Shown: positions 18,605-27,348, counted from the stretch's first letter. The stretch: DNA of 64,000 nt from Pseudothermotoga_B sp051235805 (GCF_051235805.1 NZ_JBPNXV010000001.1:1-64000); one strand, 5' to 3'. A program made the numbers and translations. The notes: a model not told the origin generated them from the sequence alone.

Positions 18605-19131
18605 GTATACTCCTCCCTTTTTGCGTTCCGTACGAACGAAAGAATCCTGTGTACTCTGTCTGTGTAGCACGAACACAATGGATCTATTCTCAAGTATACA
18701 GCAATGAAGCTTGACGTGATCGCAGATCATGCGATGAATGCAAGAGACAGGATAATTTCATTTTTGGTAAAAAAGCACAAGTTACTAAGAAGGTTTTGCA
18801 CAATTTCGCAAATTGACGTCTGTTGTTGGCTGAAAGGACGTATTTGCCTGAAATGTGAAGCTAATCTCTTATTACACATATTACAGAAACTGGATAACTT
18901 AAAGGCTTATGGCATAGAAACCTCTCTATCCTTGATGATGGGTGTTTGCTCTTGCAAACGTTGAAAGACTGCAGAAATGTGAAGGACAAATGCCAGTTCA
19001 GTCGGATCAAGATCTGAGGAGACGATCAGGTTTGCTCTGACGAAAAACGAGGTCAGCATCATTGTTATAGGAAAGGTATTAACCCTCATTATGACACCAC
19101 AGAGAATTGTTACGAGATGTTGTTATGACTA
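18605..19131. promoter_or_regulatory. Divergent intergenic region with candidate autoregulatory operator
   Basis: About 530 bp without a convincing gene between the AraR-like regulator and the nanE promoter. Close to the regulator start, 18624-18638 holds the imperfect inverted repeat CGTTC-CGTAC-GAACG, which has the GTAC centre of AraR sites and could serve autoregulation. An open frame of 86 codons at 18704-18964 has no ribosome site or recognisable motif and I do not call it a gene. Confidence 0.4.
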
Positions 19132-19160
19132 TTGACAGAAATAATCTCCAAATATATAAT
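19132..19160 (+). promoter_or_regulatory. Consensus sigma-A promoter of the nanE operon
   Basis: TTGACA at 19132-19137, a 17-bp spacer, and TATAAT at 19155-19160. Both hexamers are perfect matches. Such a strong promoter is expected to need repression, which fits the palindrome just downstream. Confidence 0.85.
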
Positions 19161-19166
19161 GAGATG

Positions 19167-19181
19167 TGGAAATAAACTCCA
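19167..19181. promoter_or_regulatory. Candidate operator for the RpiR-family regulator
   Basis: Inverted repeat TGGA-AATAAAC-TCCA centred about 14 bp after the -10, over the expected transcription start. RpiR regulators commonly bind TGGA/TCCA-type repeats, and an RpiR gene is the last gene of this operon. The assignment is by analogy. Confidence 0.45.
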
Positions 19182-19196
19182 AAGGTGGGAGATGAA

Positions 19197-19880
19197 GTGA
19201 GAGAATTACCTCGAGGCATAATAATAAGCTGTCAGTTAGAACCCGGAGATCCTGTGCAAGACATCTCATTTGTTGTGAACATGGCAAAAGCTGCTGAATT
19301 TGCTGGTGCAGTGGCAATTAGAACAAATGATGCAAAACACGTGAGAGCCGTCAAACATTCAGTTCACATTCCAATTATTGGCTTGGTTAAAGACAGAAAT
19401 TACGAAGCATTCATAACTCCTACTTTTGAACATGCAAAAAGTGTTATAGAAGCTGGCGCTGATTTTGTAGCGCTTGACTGTACGAGAAGAGAAAGACCAA
19501 TTCCCTTGTATGAACTTTTCGAACAGATACGATCAGCTTTTCCTACGGCTGGTATCATAGCAGACATCGCCGATGAAAACGATGCAGAAATGATAGCTCC
19601 CCTCAAGCCGGATTACATAGCAACAACTTTGTCTGGATATACAGCTTACACAAAAGATGTTATCTTACCAAACATTGCTCTTGTGGGAAGACTCTGTGCA
19701 AGATTTGAAATACCTGTAATAGCTGAAGGTGGTTATTTTACCGTTGATGAGGTACGACTCGCTTTTCAAATGGGTGCGCACGCTGTTGTCATAGGAACTG
19801 CCATAACAAGACCTTGGTTGGTTGTTAAGAAATTCGTGGAGGGTTCAACCACTTTCATAAAGGGGAGGGATGATGGATGA
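19197..19880 (+). CDS. nanE: N-acetylmannosamine-6-phosphate 2-epimerase
   Basis: TIM-barrel enzyme of about 227 residues converting ManNAc-6-phosphate to GlcNAc-6-phosphate. Family blocks are GIIISCQLEPGDP, FVALDCTRRERP, GIIADIADENDAE, YIATTLSGYTAYT and IAEGGYFTVDEVRLAFQMGAHAVVIGTAITRP. GTG at 19197 is chosen because AAAGGTGGGAG lies 7 bp upstream; GTG at 19185 falls inside that site. The stop overlaps the next ATG. With the ROK kinase at 22949 it forms the two-step ManNAc route. No sialic acid lyase is linked. Confidence 0.93.
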   Translation: MRELPRGIIISCQLEPGDPVQDISFVVNMAKAAEFAGAVAIRTNDAKHVRAVKHSVHIPIIGLVKDRNYEAFITPTFEHAKSVIEAGADFVALDCTRRERPIPLYELFEQIRSAFPTAGIIADIADENDAEMIAPLKPDYIATTLSGYTAYTKDVILPNIALVGRLCARFEIPVIAEGGYFTVDEVRLAFQMGAHAVVIGTAITRPWLVVKKFVEGSTTFIKGRDDG

Positions 19881-21169
19881 GGAAATTGTTGATTTTGCTG
19901 ATTGTAGCAATCGTGGTTTTAGCTTTTTCTGTTAACAAGGTAACTATGGTTTATTGGCCAGGACCAGAAAGTGAGGCGATGGAAAAAGTCGTGGCTCACT
20001 GGAATTCCACTGTTGGAAAACAGATAGGGATTGAAGTTGAAGTTGTGAATTTCTCAAGAGAAGGCTTTTGGGAAAAACAAGAAACTTTGCTCAATGCTAG
20101 ATCATCCTCTGTGGACATAGTTTTTGTTACGACTTACATAATAGGTAGGCTTGCGCCCCATCTGGTAGCCTTGGAAGGTTTTGATCTGAAGCCAGAGTTA
20201 TTCATCGCATCAGCAGTCGAAAGCATGTCTTACGAAGGACTTGTTTATGGCCTACCCTTGGACGTCAGCAACCATTTCTTGTATTACCGAAGGGATTTGC
20301 TCGATAGGCTGATGAGTGATCCTGCATGGATCAAAAGATACGAAGAGCTGAGTGTGAAGTACTTAGGTAAAAAGTTGTCTCCTAAAAGACCAGAAGAATG
20401 GACCTGGGACGACTACAAAGCAGTAGCCCTCTTTTTCACAAAAAAGTATAATCCAGATTCTCCAACAGCGTATGGAAATGTTCTACAAATGAAAAATCTG
20501 GTTTACAACATCATGATATGGAACGATGTTCTTTGGTCCATGGGAGGTCAGTGGTTTGACACAGAAGGTAAATTCAGCATAAGGACAGATGCGGCAAAAG
20601 TTGCCGGTCTTCTGTTTAGAGAACTTTATGACATGGGAACAGTACCACCCGGAGTAACTACATATGAATTTGGCGAAGCAAACGAGGCTTTTAAGACTGG
20701 CAATGCCTTTATGATGATTCAGTGGTCTGCCGCTTACCGTATACTGACTGATAAGAACGAATCACCCTTAGTTTTCGACAAAGTCGGGCTTGCTCCTGTG
20801 CCTGGGCCAAGGCCATCTACTCATGTTCATTGCCTTGGTGTAGCTCTTAGCAAATACAGCAAGAAGAAGGATGCAGCCCTAAAGTTCCTGTCCTTCTTAA
20901 CAACTGAAGAAGCTATGAAAATGTATGCAGTAAATGGGGGTATTCCTCCTGTGGAAACAGTCTTGAAAGCTATGGGTGATATTCGCCCTGAGTTTCCGGT
21001 AATAGCCGAGCATGTCAAAAGATATGGCTATGTCGAGACCACGGTCCCGCAAACAATGGCCATTCTTGAAATTATGTCGAACAAATTGACAGCATACTGG
21101 ACTGGACAAATTCATCTGGAGGATGCTCTCGAGCAAATTCAAAAAGAATGTGAAGCCTTACTAAAGTGA
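19877..21169 (+). CDS. Sugar ABC transporter substrate-binding protein (family 1)
   Basis: Exported binding protein of 430 residues with a signal peptide (MRKLLILLIVAIVVLAFS) and family 1 blocks: VVAHWNSTVGKQIGIEVEVV, SSVDIVFVTTYIIGRLAPHLVAL, YGLPLDVSNHFLYYRRDLLDRL, and LKFLSFLTTEEAMKMYAVNGGIPP. The ATG overlaps the nanE stop (ATGA). Position between nanE and the permeases suggests an N-acetylated amino sugar or sialo-glycan fragment as ligand; this is inference. Confidence 0.9.
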   Translation: MRKLLILLIVAIVVLAFSVNKVTMVYWPGPESEAMEKVVAHWNSTVGKQIGIEVEVVNFSREGFWEKQETLLNARSSSVDIVFVTTYIIGRLAPHLVALEGFDLKPELFIASAVESMSYEGLVYGLPLDVSNHFLYYRRDLLDRLMSDPAWIKRYEELSVKYLGKKLSPKRPEEWTWDDYKAVALFFTKKYNPDSPTAYGNVLQMKNLVYNIMIWNDVLWSMGGQWFDTEGKFSIRTDAAKVAGLLFRELYDMGTVPPGVTTYEFGEANEAFKTGNAFMMIQWSAAYRILTDKNESPLVFDKVGLAPVPGPRPSTHVHCLGVALSKYSKKKDAALKFLSFLTTEEAMKMYAVNGGIPPVETVLKAMGDIRPEFPVIAEHVKRYGYVETTVPQTMAILEIMSNKLTAYWTGQIHLEDALEQIQKECEALLK

Positions 21170-21189
21170 GTGAAGTGACGTATTTGTAC

Positions 21190-21218
21190 AATCCCCCGCT
21201 GTTTTTGCGCGGGGGATT
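21190..21218 (+). terminator. Intra-operon hairpin after the binding-protein gene
   Basis: AATCCCCCGC and GCGGGGGATT pair around a loop of 8-9 bases, followed by TCTTAG. The U-tract is poor, so it may act as a partial terminator or a 3' mRNA stabiliser. Such hairpins after binding-protein genes help give more binding protein than permease. Confidence 0.65.
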
Positions 21219-21238
21219 TCTTAGTAAGGTGAAGAAGC

Positions 21239-22129
21239 TTGGAAGGAAAGGAGTGGAGAACTATAAGTTACGCTAAAAAAAAGCAGATTACAAATTCCTT
21301 ATTCCTGCTTCCTTTGATCGGTCTGATAGTATTTTTTGCTTATCTTCTCGTGTCTTTATTTTATATAAGTCTTAGGAATGTGTATTTTGGCATCCTTGAG
21401 GATTCAACATTTGTCGGTGCTGAGAATTATGCAAGGTTACCGTACTCTAGGACATTTTGGGCTTCATTAAAGTTTAGTTTAACGTTTGGCTCGGTAACAA
21501 CACTCATTGAATTGATTTTAGGTTTTATCCTAGCTTATTTCTTCTACTCAAAGTTTCGCGGTATGAAACTGTTGTTCACCCTTCTCATAAATCCAATGTT
21601 TATGGCTCCTTCGCTGTTCGGCCTCATGAACAGAATACTGTTTAACAATTTCATAGGGCTTGTGCCAGGTTACGTGAAATTTCTCTTTGGTATAGACATA
21701 GATTTTTTCAGCCCTAAAAATATTTTTTGGACTCTGGTTGGTATAGATGCGTTGCAATGGACAGCGTTTGTTTTCCTAATTATTTATGCAGCTCTACTAG
21801 GGGTCCCGGTGGAATTGATAGAAGCTTCCAGCATAGATGGTGCAGGAACCATCAATAAAATCCGCTACGTTCTTTTACCTTACATACGTCCTGCCATTGC
21901 GACAGCAGCATTCTTGAGGTTCCTTGAGTCATTTAGAGTTTTTGATTCGATCTACGTACTCACAGGGGGCGGTCCAGGTAATTTGACGACGAGCATCAGT
22001 ATTTTTATCTACAGAACAGGGTTCACGATGGGTGATCACGGTTTATCAGGTACAGCGGGGATAGTATTGTTTCTGATAATGCTAGCCCCAGTTTTGTGTG
22101 TTGTTAAGCTGATCAAAAGAAAGTGGTGA
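21239..22129 (+). CDS. Sugar ABC transporter permease, MalF-type
   Basis: Inner-membrane permease of up to 296 residues with six helices and the coupling loop VELIEASSIDGAGTINKIRYVLLPYIRP. Near the C-terminus LTGGGPGNLTTSISIFIYRTGF is a classic MalF-family block. The start is uncertain: TTG at 21239 follows AAGGTGAAGAAG, and no ATG exists before the first helix. The next gene starts 4 bp after its stop. Confidence 0.9.
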   Translation: MEGKEWRTISYAKKKQITNSLFLLPLIGLIVFFAYLLVSLFYISLRNVYFGILEDSTFVGAENYARLPYSRTFWASLKFSLTFGSVTTLIELILGFILAYFFYSKFRGMKLLFTLLINPMFMAPSLFGLMNRILFNNFIGLVPGYVKFLFGIDIDFFSPKNIFWTLVGIDALQWTAFVFLIIYAALLGVPVELIEASSIDGAGTINKIRYVLLPYIRPAIATAAFLRFLESFRVFDSIYVLTGGGPGNLTTSISIFIYRTGFTMGDHGLSGTAGIVLFLIMLAPVLCVVKLIKRKW

Positions 22130-22133
22130 GGAC

Positions 22134-22952
22134 ATGAAAAGGAAGAGAACCTTTCTAGACTGGTTCGTCTTACTTCTAATCATATTGGTTTTTAATCTAC
22201 CACTGATCAATGTTGTGATGACTTCGCTCAAAGACAATGCTACTATCTCACAGTCACCACCTACCTTGGTTTTCCTTCCAAAGCTCAAACATTATGCCGA
22301 CATTTTCACGAGTCCCACTTTTCTCTTTTCAAAATTCCTCGTTAATAGTCTGCTTATTGCGCTACTTTCTTCTACTATTACTGTTTTTATTTCCCTTACA
22401 GCTGCGTATGCAATTGTAAGACTGCGAATAGGTTCACCATCACTTATTGCTTTTATAACCAACCTAAGAGCTGTACCACTTATAATATTTGCCCCATCAG
22501 TTTATGTTTTGTTCAAACACCTCAACCTGGTGGATACAAGAACAGGTATAATTCTGATACACATACTTGTTAATGTCCCTATTGCTTTACCTTTGCTTGC
22601 CAGTTTCATGCAGGACATACCAAAAGAAATCGAGGAATCAGCTTTTCTAGATGGTGCTACAAGGATTCAGACTCTTATCAGAATAATAGTTCCAATGCTT
22701 TCGTCATCAATAACAGCTGTATTTATCTTGAGCTTTATATACTCTTGGAACGAATTTCTCTTTGCTCTAATCCTGAGTATTAAGAAGGCTACCACTCTTA
22801 CTGTTGGCGCTAGTTTGTTCATAACTGCATGGGGAGTTCAATGGGGAAGAATCGCAGCAGCCACAACACTTGCAGTGATACCTCCGTTCATATTCGCTTT
22901 CTACATTCAAAAGTACCTTGTGGAAGCATTCTCAGGGGGTATGAAAGAATGA
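22134..22952 (+). CDS. Sugar ABC transporter permease, MalG-type
   Basis: Partner permease of 272 residues. It has six helices, NLRAVPLIIFAPSVYVLFKHLNLVDT, the coupling loop IEESAFLDGATRIQTLIRIIVPML and SWNEFLFALIL near the C-terminus. ATG at 22134 follows GTGAGG. It overlaps the kinase gene by four bases (ATGA). Confidence 0.92.
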   Translation: MKRKRTFLDWFVLLLIILVFNLPLINVVMTSLKDNATISQSPPTLVFLPKLKHYADIFTSPTFLFSKFLVNSLLIALLSSTITVFISLTAAYAIVRLRIGSPSLIAFITNLRAVPLIIFAPSVYVLFKHLNLVDTRTGIILIHILVNVPIALPLLASFMQDIPKEIEESAFLDGATRIQTLIRIIVPMLSSSITAVFILSFIYSWNEFLFALILSIKKATTLTVGASLFITAWGVQWGRIAAATTLAVIPPFIFAFYIQKYLVEAFSGGMKE

Positions 22953-23839
22953 CTTATGCGATGGGCGTCGATATCGGAGGTACAACAGTTAAAGGAGGTG
23001 TGGTAGAGAATAATAGAATACTATTCAAAAGTGTGAGACCTTTGAATAAACGAAAACCCTTGGATACCCTTTGCAAGGTGATAGAAGACTTACTCACGTA
23101 TGATGAGAAACCTCAGTTTATAGCCATCGCCACAGCTGGGAGAGTTGACTCAGACAAGGGCTTAATTCTATACGCATCTCCCAATGTACCTAATTGGTCA
23201 GGATTATCACTTTCGAGGATTATAGAGAACCAATACAAAGTTCCTTGTTTCGTTCTCAACGACGCGCGTGCGGCTGCACTGGCTGAAGCCAGGAGTCGGA
23301 ATGTTTCAAATTTAGTTTTGTTAACAATTGGCACAGGGTTAGGGGGAGGTATTGTTCTAAATAATCAGCTGGTTTTCGGACACTGTTGGGAAGCTGGTGA
23401 GATGGGTCACACGATACTCAGACCAAATGGCAGAACTTGTAATTGTGGTAAGAAAGGGTGTGCAGAAACATATATCTCCATGAAAATCCTGCACAAATAC
23501 TCACACGAAAAAGACAGGAAAAGGTTGATAGATAGATTCAAGCAAGGAGATGCACAAGTAGTTTTGGCTGTGGAAAAAGTATGTGAAGATCTAGCCATAT
23601 TAGTTGATAGAATTTTTCTCACTCTGGACCCAGAAGTGGTTGTAGTCGGTGGTGGTTTTTGTGAACTTGGTTTAGGGGCACTTGAGATCCTCAGAAAACA
23701 TGTTCGGATATACTCTGACAAGTCACTGTATAAAGTTTCGCAAATCGATTTTTCAGTTCTTGGTAATGATGCTGGTATAATTGGGGCAGCAATCCATGCT
23801 CAAGAAAGGTTACTCGGGAGTCGATTGGATGACAGATGA
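22949..23839 (+). CDS. ROK-family sugar kinase, probable N-acetylmannosamine kinase
   Basis: Kinase of 296 residues of the ROK family. The ATP site is MGVDIGGTTVKGGVV. The catalytic aspartate is in CFVLNDARAAALAEA. The zinc motif CNCGKKGCAETY is present with all residues, and the second glycine-rich ATP block is LDPEVVVVGGGF. ATG at 22949 overlaps the permease stop. In this operon it should phosphorylate ManNAc to the substrate of NanE; glucose or GlcNAc kinase activity cannot be excluded. Confidence 0.9.
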   Translation: MTYAMGVDIGGTTVKGGVVENNRILFKSVRPLNKRKPLDTLCKVIEDLLTYDEKPQFIAIATAGRVDSDKGLILYASPNVPNWSGLSLSRIIENQYKVPCFVLNDARAAALAEARSRNVSNLVLLTIGTGLGGGIVLNNQLVFGHCWEAGEMGHTILRPNGRTCNCGKKGCAETYISMKILHKYSHEKDRKRLIDRFKQGDAQVVLAVEKVCEDLAILVDRIFLTLDPEVVVVGGGFCELGLGALEILRKHVRIYSDKSLYKVSQIDFSVLGNDAGIIGAAIHAQERLLGSRLDDR

Positions 23840-24656
23840 TGTTCGAACAATCATCAAAATAAACCAAAGGCATTTTACTGAAAAAGAAAATAAACTCGCC
23901 CAATTTGTGATTGATCATGCGGATGAAACGATTGATATGAGTATAACAGAACTTGCCGATGAGATTGGTGTAGGTCAAGGAACGATCGTGCGTTTTTGCC
24001 AGAAACTCGGTTTCTCTGGTTTTCATCCTTTCAAGATAGCCTTGGCAAGAAGTCTTGGGCGTCAAGAGGAAAGGACAAATCAGTCAGATGTACTGTCTAT
24101 GGTCAGGGAGAATCATGTCAAAGCAATAGAAGAAACCTCAAAACTGTTGAAATTGAACGAGAAGGTAATTTGTCAGTGTGCAGAAAAGATATCAGCGTGT
24201 AGGAGCCTCTATTTACTCGGTGTAGGTGCTTCTGGTGTAACAGCACTCGATGCATACTACAAATTCATGCGAATAGGACTAGATGTGAAGTACATGCCAG
24301 ACTCACACCTCCAAGTTATGAGTATGTCGAGATGTGATGAAAAAGACTGTGTAATTGCGTTTTCCCAAAGTGGTTCAACAGCCGTTGTAGTTGATATGGC
24401 ACAGCTCGCAAAACAAAATGGAGCCTGTGTGATTGCCATTACAGGTTACAATAAATCGCCTCTTACTCAGTATGCAGATTTTGTGTTGCTCACTGCTATC
24501 AGAGAAAACCCATTTCAAAGCGGTGCAATACGGTCGAAAATAGCGCAATTGCATGTCTTGGAGGTACTTTTTGAACAAACTAAGTTGCTTCTCGGGGAAA
24601 GAGCTATTCAAAATGTGAACCGTACCGCGCGTTCTGTCGAAAGGTGGATATACTGA
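23829..24656 (+). CDS. RpiR-family transcriptional regulator
   Basis: Regulator of 275 residues. The N-terminal helix-turn-helix spans roughly residues 1-77 (MSITELADEIGVGQGTIVRFCQKLGFSGFHPFKIALAR). The SIS sugar-phosphate domain contains LYLLGVGASGVTALDAYYKF and IAFSQSGSTAVVVDMAQLAK. It probably senses ManNAc-6-P or GlcNAc-6-P and controls the operon through the repeat at 19167-19181. ATG at 23829 follows a GGGAG site and overlaps the kinase gene by 11 bp. Confidence 0.92.
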   Translation: MTDDVRTIIKINQRHFTEKENKLAQFVIDHADETIDMSITELADEIGVGQGTIVRFCQKLGFSGFHPFKIALARSLGRQEERTNQSDVLSMVRENHVKAIEETSKLLKLNEKVICQCAEKISACRSLYLLGVGASGVTALDAYYKFMRIGLDVKYMPDSHLQVMSMSRCDEKDCVIAFSQSGSTAVVVDMAQLAKQNGACVIAITGYNKSPLTQYADFVLLTAIRENPFQSGAIRSKIAQLHVLEVLFEQTKLLLGERAIQNVNRTARSVERWIY

Positions 24657-24881
24657 ATCAAATCGAAGCCGACGATTCTCCGCTTTTAATCGTTTTTTAA
24701 TCAGTCCCCAATAGAGTTGAAACGAATCGAGCATCTCTTCACAAAACAGTCAGGAACTCTGCGAGCCTTGGAACCTCCTCGACAGTCGTATCGAGCCGCA
24801 CCAAGCACACCTTACCCTTCAAGAATGAGAATCTTCGCGATTCACCGAAGATCTCAATGTATTTTGAAGGGAGGAGATAGT

Positions 24882-26516
24882 ATGTTAAAGAAAATTCTGA
24901 TCACGGTGGTTGTACTGACTTCGATCGTTTTGAACGCGGCGCAGTTCAAAAGGACCATTGAGGAGCGCATTGAGATCCAGCACGATGGCTCAGCGATCAT
25001 CACGAGAACCGAGTCGGTACCACCTTCGGAGCTATCGAAATATTATAAAATCTACTTCGACCAGCTCCAAACAGATATGACGCTCCTCAGGAAACTTTCG
25101 AACGAACTTGGCAAATCGTATTATTTCCTGTACGGGACAACTCCTTCTCTTACGATCGGCGATCTTCAAATTCACCCAAGCGATGGCTTCAAGTGGACTG
25201 TGAGAATGAAAGCCCAGGGTTTCTTGAGCTACGAGAACAAACAGTTCGTCTTGGGACGGAAAAGATTCGAAGGGGACGAAAAGTCGATCGCAGCGGCTTT
25301 GCTCAGGTACTTCAAGAACGAGCTGGACGAGAAGATTTTCATCTCCGTGTTCCTTGGTTCTGAGAAGAACTCCTTGGAGACTACAAAGATCACAGAGGTG
25401 GTCCTGCCTGAGGGTTCCATCATCGAGGCGATATCACCCGCACTGCCGACGCAAAAAGAGGCTGGCACGACGTGGAATGTGGATTTCGGCGGGCAAAACA
25501 CTTATAAAGCAGTGCTGGAGAGAAAACCACGAGGATATGTGCTGAGAGAGACCATCAACATAACCGGTGGTGCACCAAAGAACTTGTTAGATCCAACCAT
25601 GAGCGCTGTTGTGCTGAGCAACCTGCGTGACTATGCATCTTTCAAGGTAATCTTTTCCAACCAAAAGATCAGGGGTGAAGGTTTGACCAAGCCAGTTCGT
25701 CCTCCAGAGGAAATCATGAGAGACAACTTCTCGGGCAGCTGGGGTTTCAGCGTCTCCTCGGGAGAACTTTTCTCGTACACTTTCAGCTCTGGACCACTCA
25801 GGGTAACGCCAAAGATCACCGTCACGCTCGCTTTCAATGTTTCGTTGACATGGGAACACGAGTGGGTGCAGACTGGTTGGTTCTCTTGGAGCTACAGACT
25901 CAAAAAGTTTGAAACGGCTGTGTCGTTCTCACCTTCTTTGACTCCTTCACTGGAGGTCTCTTCGGGTGGCACTCTACAGGCAAGCTGGTCTAAGGACCTC
26001 GCAAGAAAATCGACAGTCCTGGTTTTTTGGGTGGGCACCATCCCAGTGGTGTTGGTCTTAGAGGCAAGTCTGGATGTCGAGGCGGAGGCACTTATCAGAG
26101 GTTCAATAGGACTCAGTTTCTCCTCAACTTACGCGGTGAGCACATCTTTAAAGGTCACCTACGAAAACGGCAGCTGGAGAACTACTCCAACTTACAATGT
26201 CAATTACTCAAATGTACGCTTCCAAGCCAATGCCAAAGTTGCAACTGATACAACCGGGCGACTACCATTCACGCTCGCTGCGTACATTTATTACGTTGCA
26301 GGACCGTTCGTGAGGTTCACACCTTCGATCAAAGGAGAGACATACACAACAGGATCTTCAAACCAGGTCGGTTATCGAATAAAAGGTGGAATAAGTACAT
26401 CCGGAGGAGTTCAGATGGCTGGATGGCTGCAGAGTCTGTGCGGTGGCATTCCGTCGGTGAGTTACCAGTTCTGGAATTGGGAAAGGGAACTTGCAAGTGG
26501 TACGTACACCTTCTGA
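24882..26516 (+). CDS. Secreted protein of unknown function
   Basis: Not recognised. The 544-residue product has a signal peptide (MLKKILITVVVLTSIVLNAAQ) followed by EERIEIQHDGSAIITRTESV, a DGS-containing start seen in various exported bacterial proteins. The second half is rich in serine, threonine and aromatic residues with alternating polar/hydrophobic strands, as in a beta-rich or outer-envelope protein, and it ends with an aromatic residue (TYTF). ATG at 24882 follows GGGAGGAGATAG; the frame is open upstream but with no signal. By eye this stretch is more GC-rich and uses C-ending codons more than the flanking operons, which hints at transfer. Confidence 0.75.
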   Translation: MLKKILITVVVLTSIVLNAAQFKRTIEERIEIQHDGSAIITRTESVPPSELSKYYKIYFDQLQTDMTLLRKLSNELGKSYYFLYGTTPSLTIGDLQIHPSDGFKWTVRMKAQGFLSYENKQFVLGRKRFEGDEKSIAAALLRYFKNELDEKIFISVFLGSEKNSLETTKITEVVLPEGSIIEAISPALPTQKEAGTTWNVDFGGQNTYKAVLERKPRGYVLRETINITGGAPKNLLDPTMSAVVLSNLRDYASFKVIFSNQKIRGEGLTKPVRPPEEIMRDNFSGSWGFSVSSGELFSYTFSSGPLRVTPKITVTLAFNVSLTWEHEWVQTGWFSWSYRLKKFETAVSFSPSLTPSLEVSSGGTLQASWSKDLARKSTVLVFWVGTIPVVLVLEASLDVEAEALIRGSIGLSFSSTYAVSTSLKVTYENGSWRTTPTYNVNYSNVRFQANAKVATDTTGRLPFTLAAYIYYVAGPFVRFTPSIKGETYTTGSSNQVGYRIKGGISTSGGVQMAGWLQSLCGGIPSVSYQFWNWERELASGTYTF

Positions 26517-26571
26517 GGAGCAAAGCTTCTAATGAACTTTTAATGACCAAGTTCTACATATTCGAATATAT

Positions 26572-26591
26572 GCCCATCTGATCAGATGGGC
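26572..26591. promoter_or_regulatory. Perfect 20-bp palindrome upstream of a secreted-protein gene
   Basis: The two arms GCCCATCTGA and TCAGATGGGC are perfect reverse complements with no spacer. It ends 19 bp before the ATG at 26611 and just before the GAGGGGGGA ribosome site. No T-tract follows, so it is not a standard terminator. It could be an operator or an mRNA hairpin that affects translation. Confidence 0.6.
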
Positions 26592-26610
26592 GAGTCGAGG
26601 GGGGATTAAC

Positions 26611-27102
26611 ATGGTCAAGAAAGTGGTGCTGGCTGCGACGTTGGTTATGGTACTGATTCTCACGACGGGTGCTACCTTCAAGAACAAGACTTGGGGAACA
26701 GACTTCCCCTACATCGGTGCGTTCTTTCAACACAACGATGACTACGTCCGGTTCTACTGTACCGAAGACATGCATCGCTTCTACTACATGACAGCGAAGG
26801 ACGCTGACGCGTACGTGGAATTTTACGTCGACGGGAAAAGGCAAGGAGTCGTGCACTGGCTACCAAAAAACAAGTGGAACGGGAAGCACTTCTCCATAGC
26901 GAACTGGGCGCATTTTGACCTCGTTGGTTCAACTTACATCGGACACACGGTCGAGATTCACTTCCGAGAGAACACTACAGTTAACGGTAAGTACTGTCCA
27001 GAGAATGACATAATGATCAAACTCGCTGACAACAGCTGGGCAACTCTGTGGAAAGGCGTTGATTCGACAACCTACTGCGACCTGGATCTGTTTGCGAAAT
27101 GA
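26611..27102 (+). CDS. Small secreted protein of unknown function
   Basis: Not recognised. The 163-residue product starts with a clear signal peptide (MVKKVVLAATLVMVLILTTGA). The mature part is rich in aromatic residues, histidine and aspartate, with three cysteines (in FYCTED, KYCPEN and TYCDLD) and a beta-sandwich-like alternation (VEFYVDGKRQGVVHWLP). ATG at 26611 follows GAGGGGGGA. It lies about 95 bp after the larger secreted protein and shares its base composition, so the two may have arrived together. Confidence 0.75.
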   Translation: MVKKVVLAATLVMVLILTTGATFKNKTWGTDFPYIGAFFQHNDDYVRFYCTEDMHRFYYMTAKDADAYVEFYVDGKRQGVVHWLPKNKWNGKHFSIANWAHFDLVGSTYIGHTVEIHFRENTTVNGKYCPENDIMIKLADNSWATLWKGVDSTTYCDLDLFAK

Positions 27103-27171
27103 AGCTTCGAGAGTTTTTTGATGAATTTGAAGCTCGGTTGCGAAGGGGTTTGGAAACTTTCCAAAAAACAA

Positions 27172-27193
27172 GGGGAGGACATCGTTCCTCCCC
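27172..27193. terminator. Bidirectional terminator between the secreted-protein gene and tRNA-fMet
   Basis: GGGGAGGA (27172-27179) pairs with TCCTCCCC (27186-27193). On the minus strand, downstream of the tRNA, TTGTTTTTT follows directly. On the plus strand TTT follows. This is a good terminator for the tRNA transcript. Confidence 0.8.
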
Positions 27194-27203
27194 TTTCAAA
27201 TTC

Positions 27204-27280
<77 letters not shown>

Positions 27281-27292
27281 ACGCTAAGGATA

Positions 27293-27321
27293 ATTATACC
27301 CTCTTCGATAGTCCTTGTCAA
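27293..27321 (-). promoter_or_regulatory. Consensus promoter of tRNA-fMet
   Basis: On the minus strand TTGACA (27316-27321), a 17-bp spacer and TATAAT (27293-27298), both perfect. The tRNA 5' end is 13 bp downstream of the -10. Confidence 0.85.
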
Positions 27322-27348
27322 TCATTTGAAGCTCAGAAAGAGCCTTGC

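Noticed and set aside
18704..18964. 86-codon frame upstream of nanE
   Set aside because: No ribosome site, many cysteines and no protein-like pattern; probably chance in a gap.
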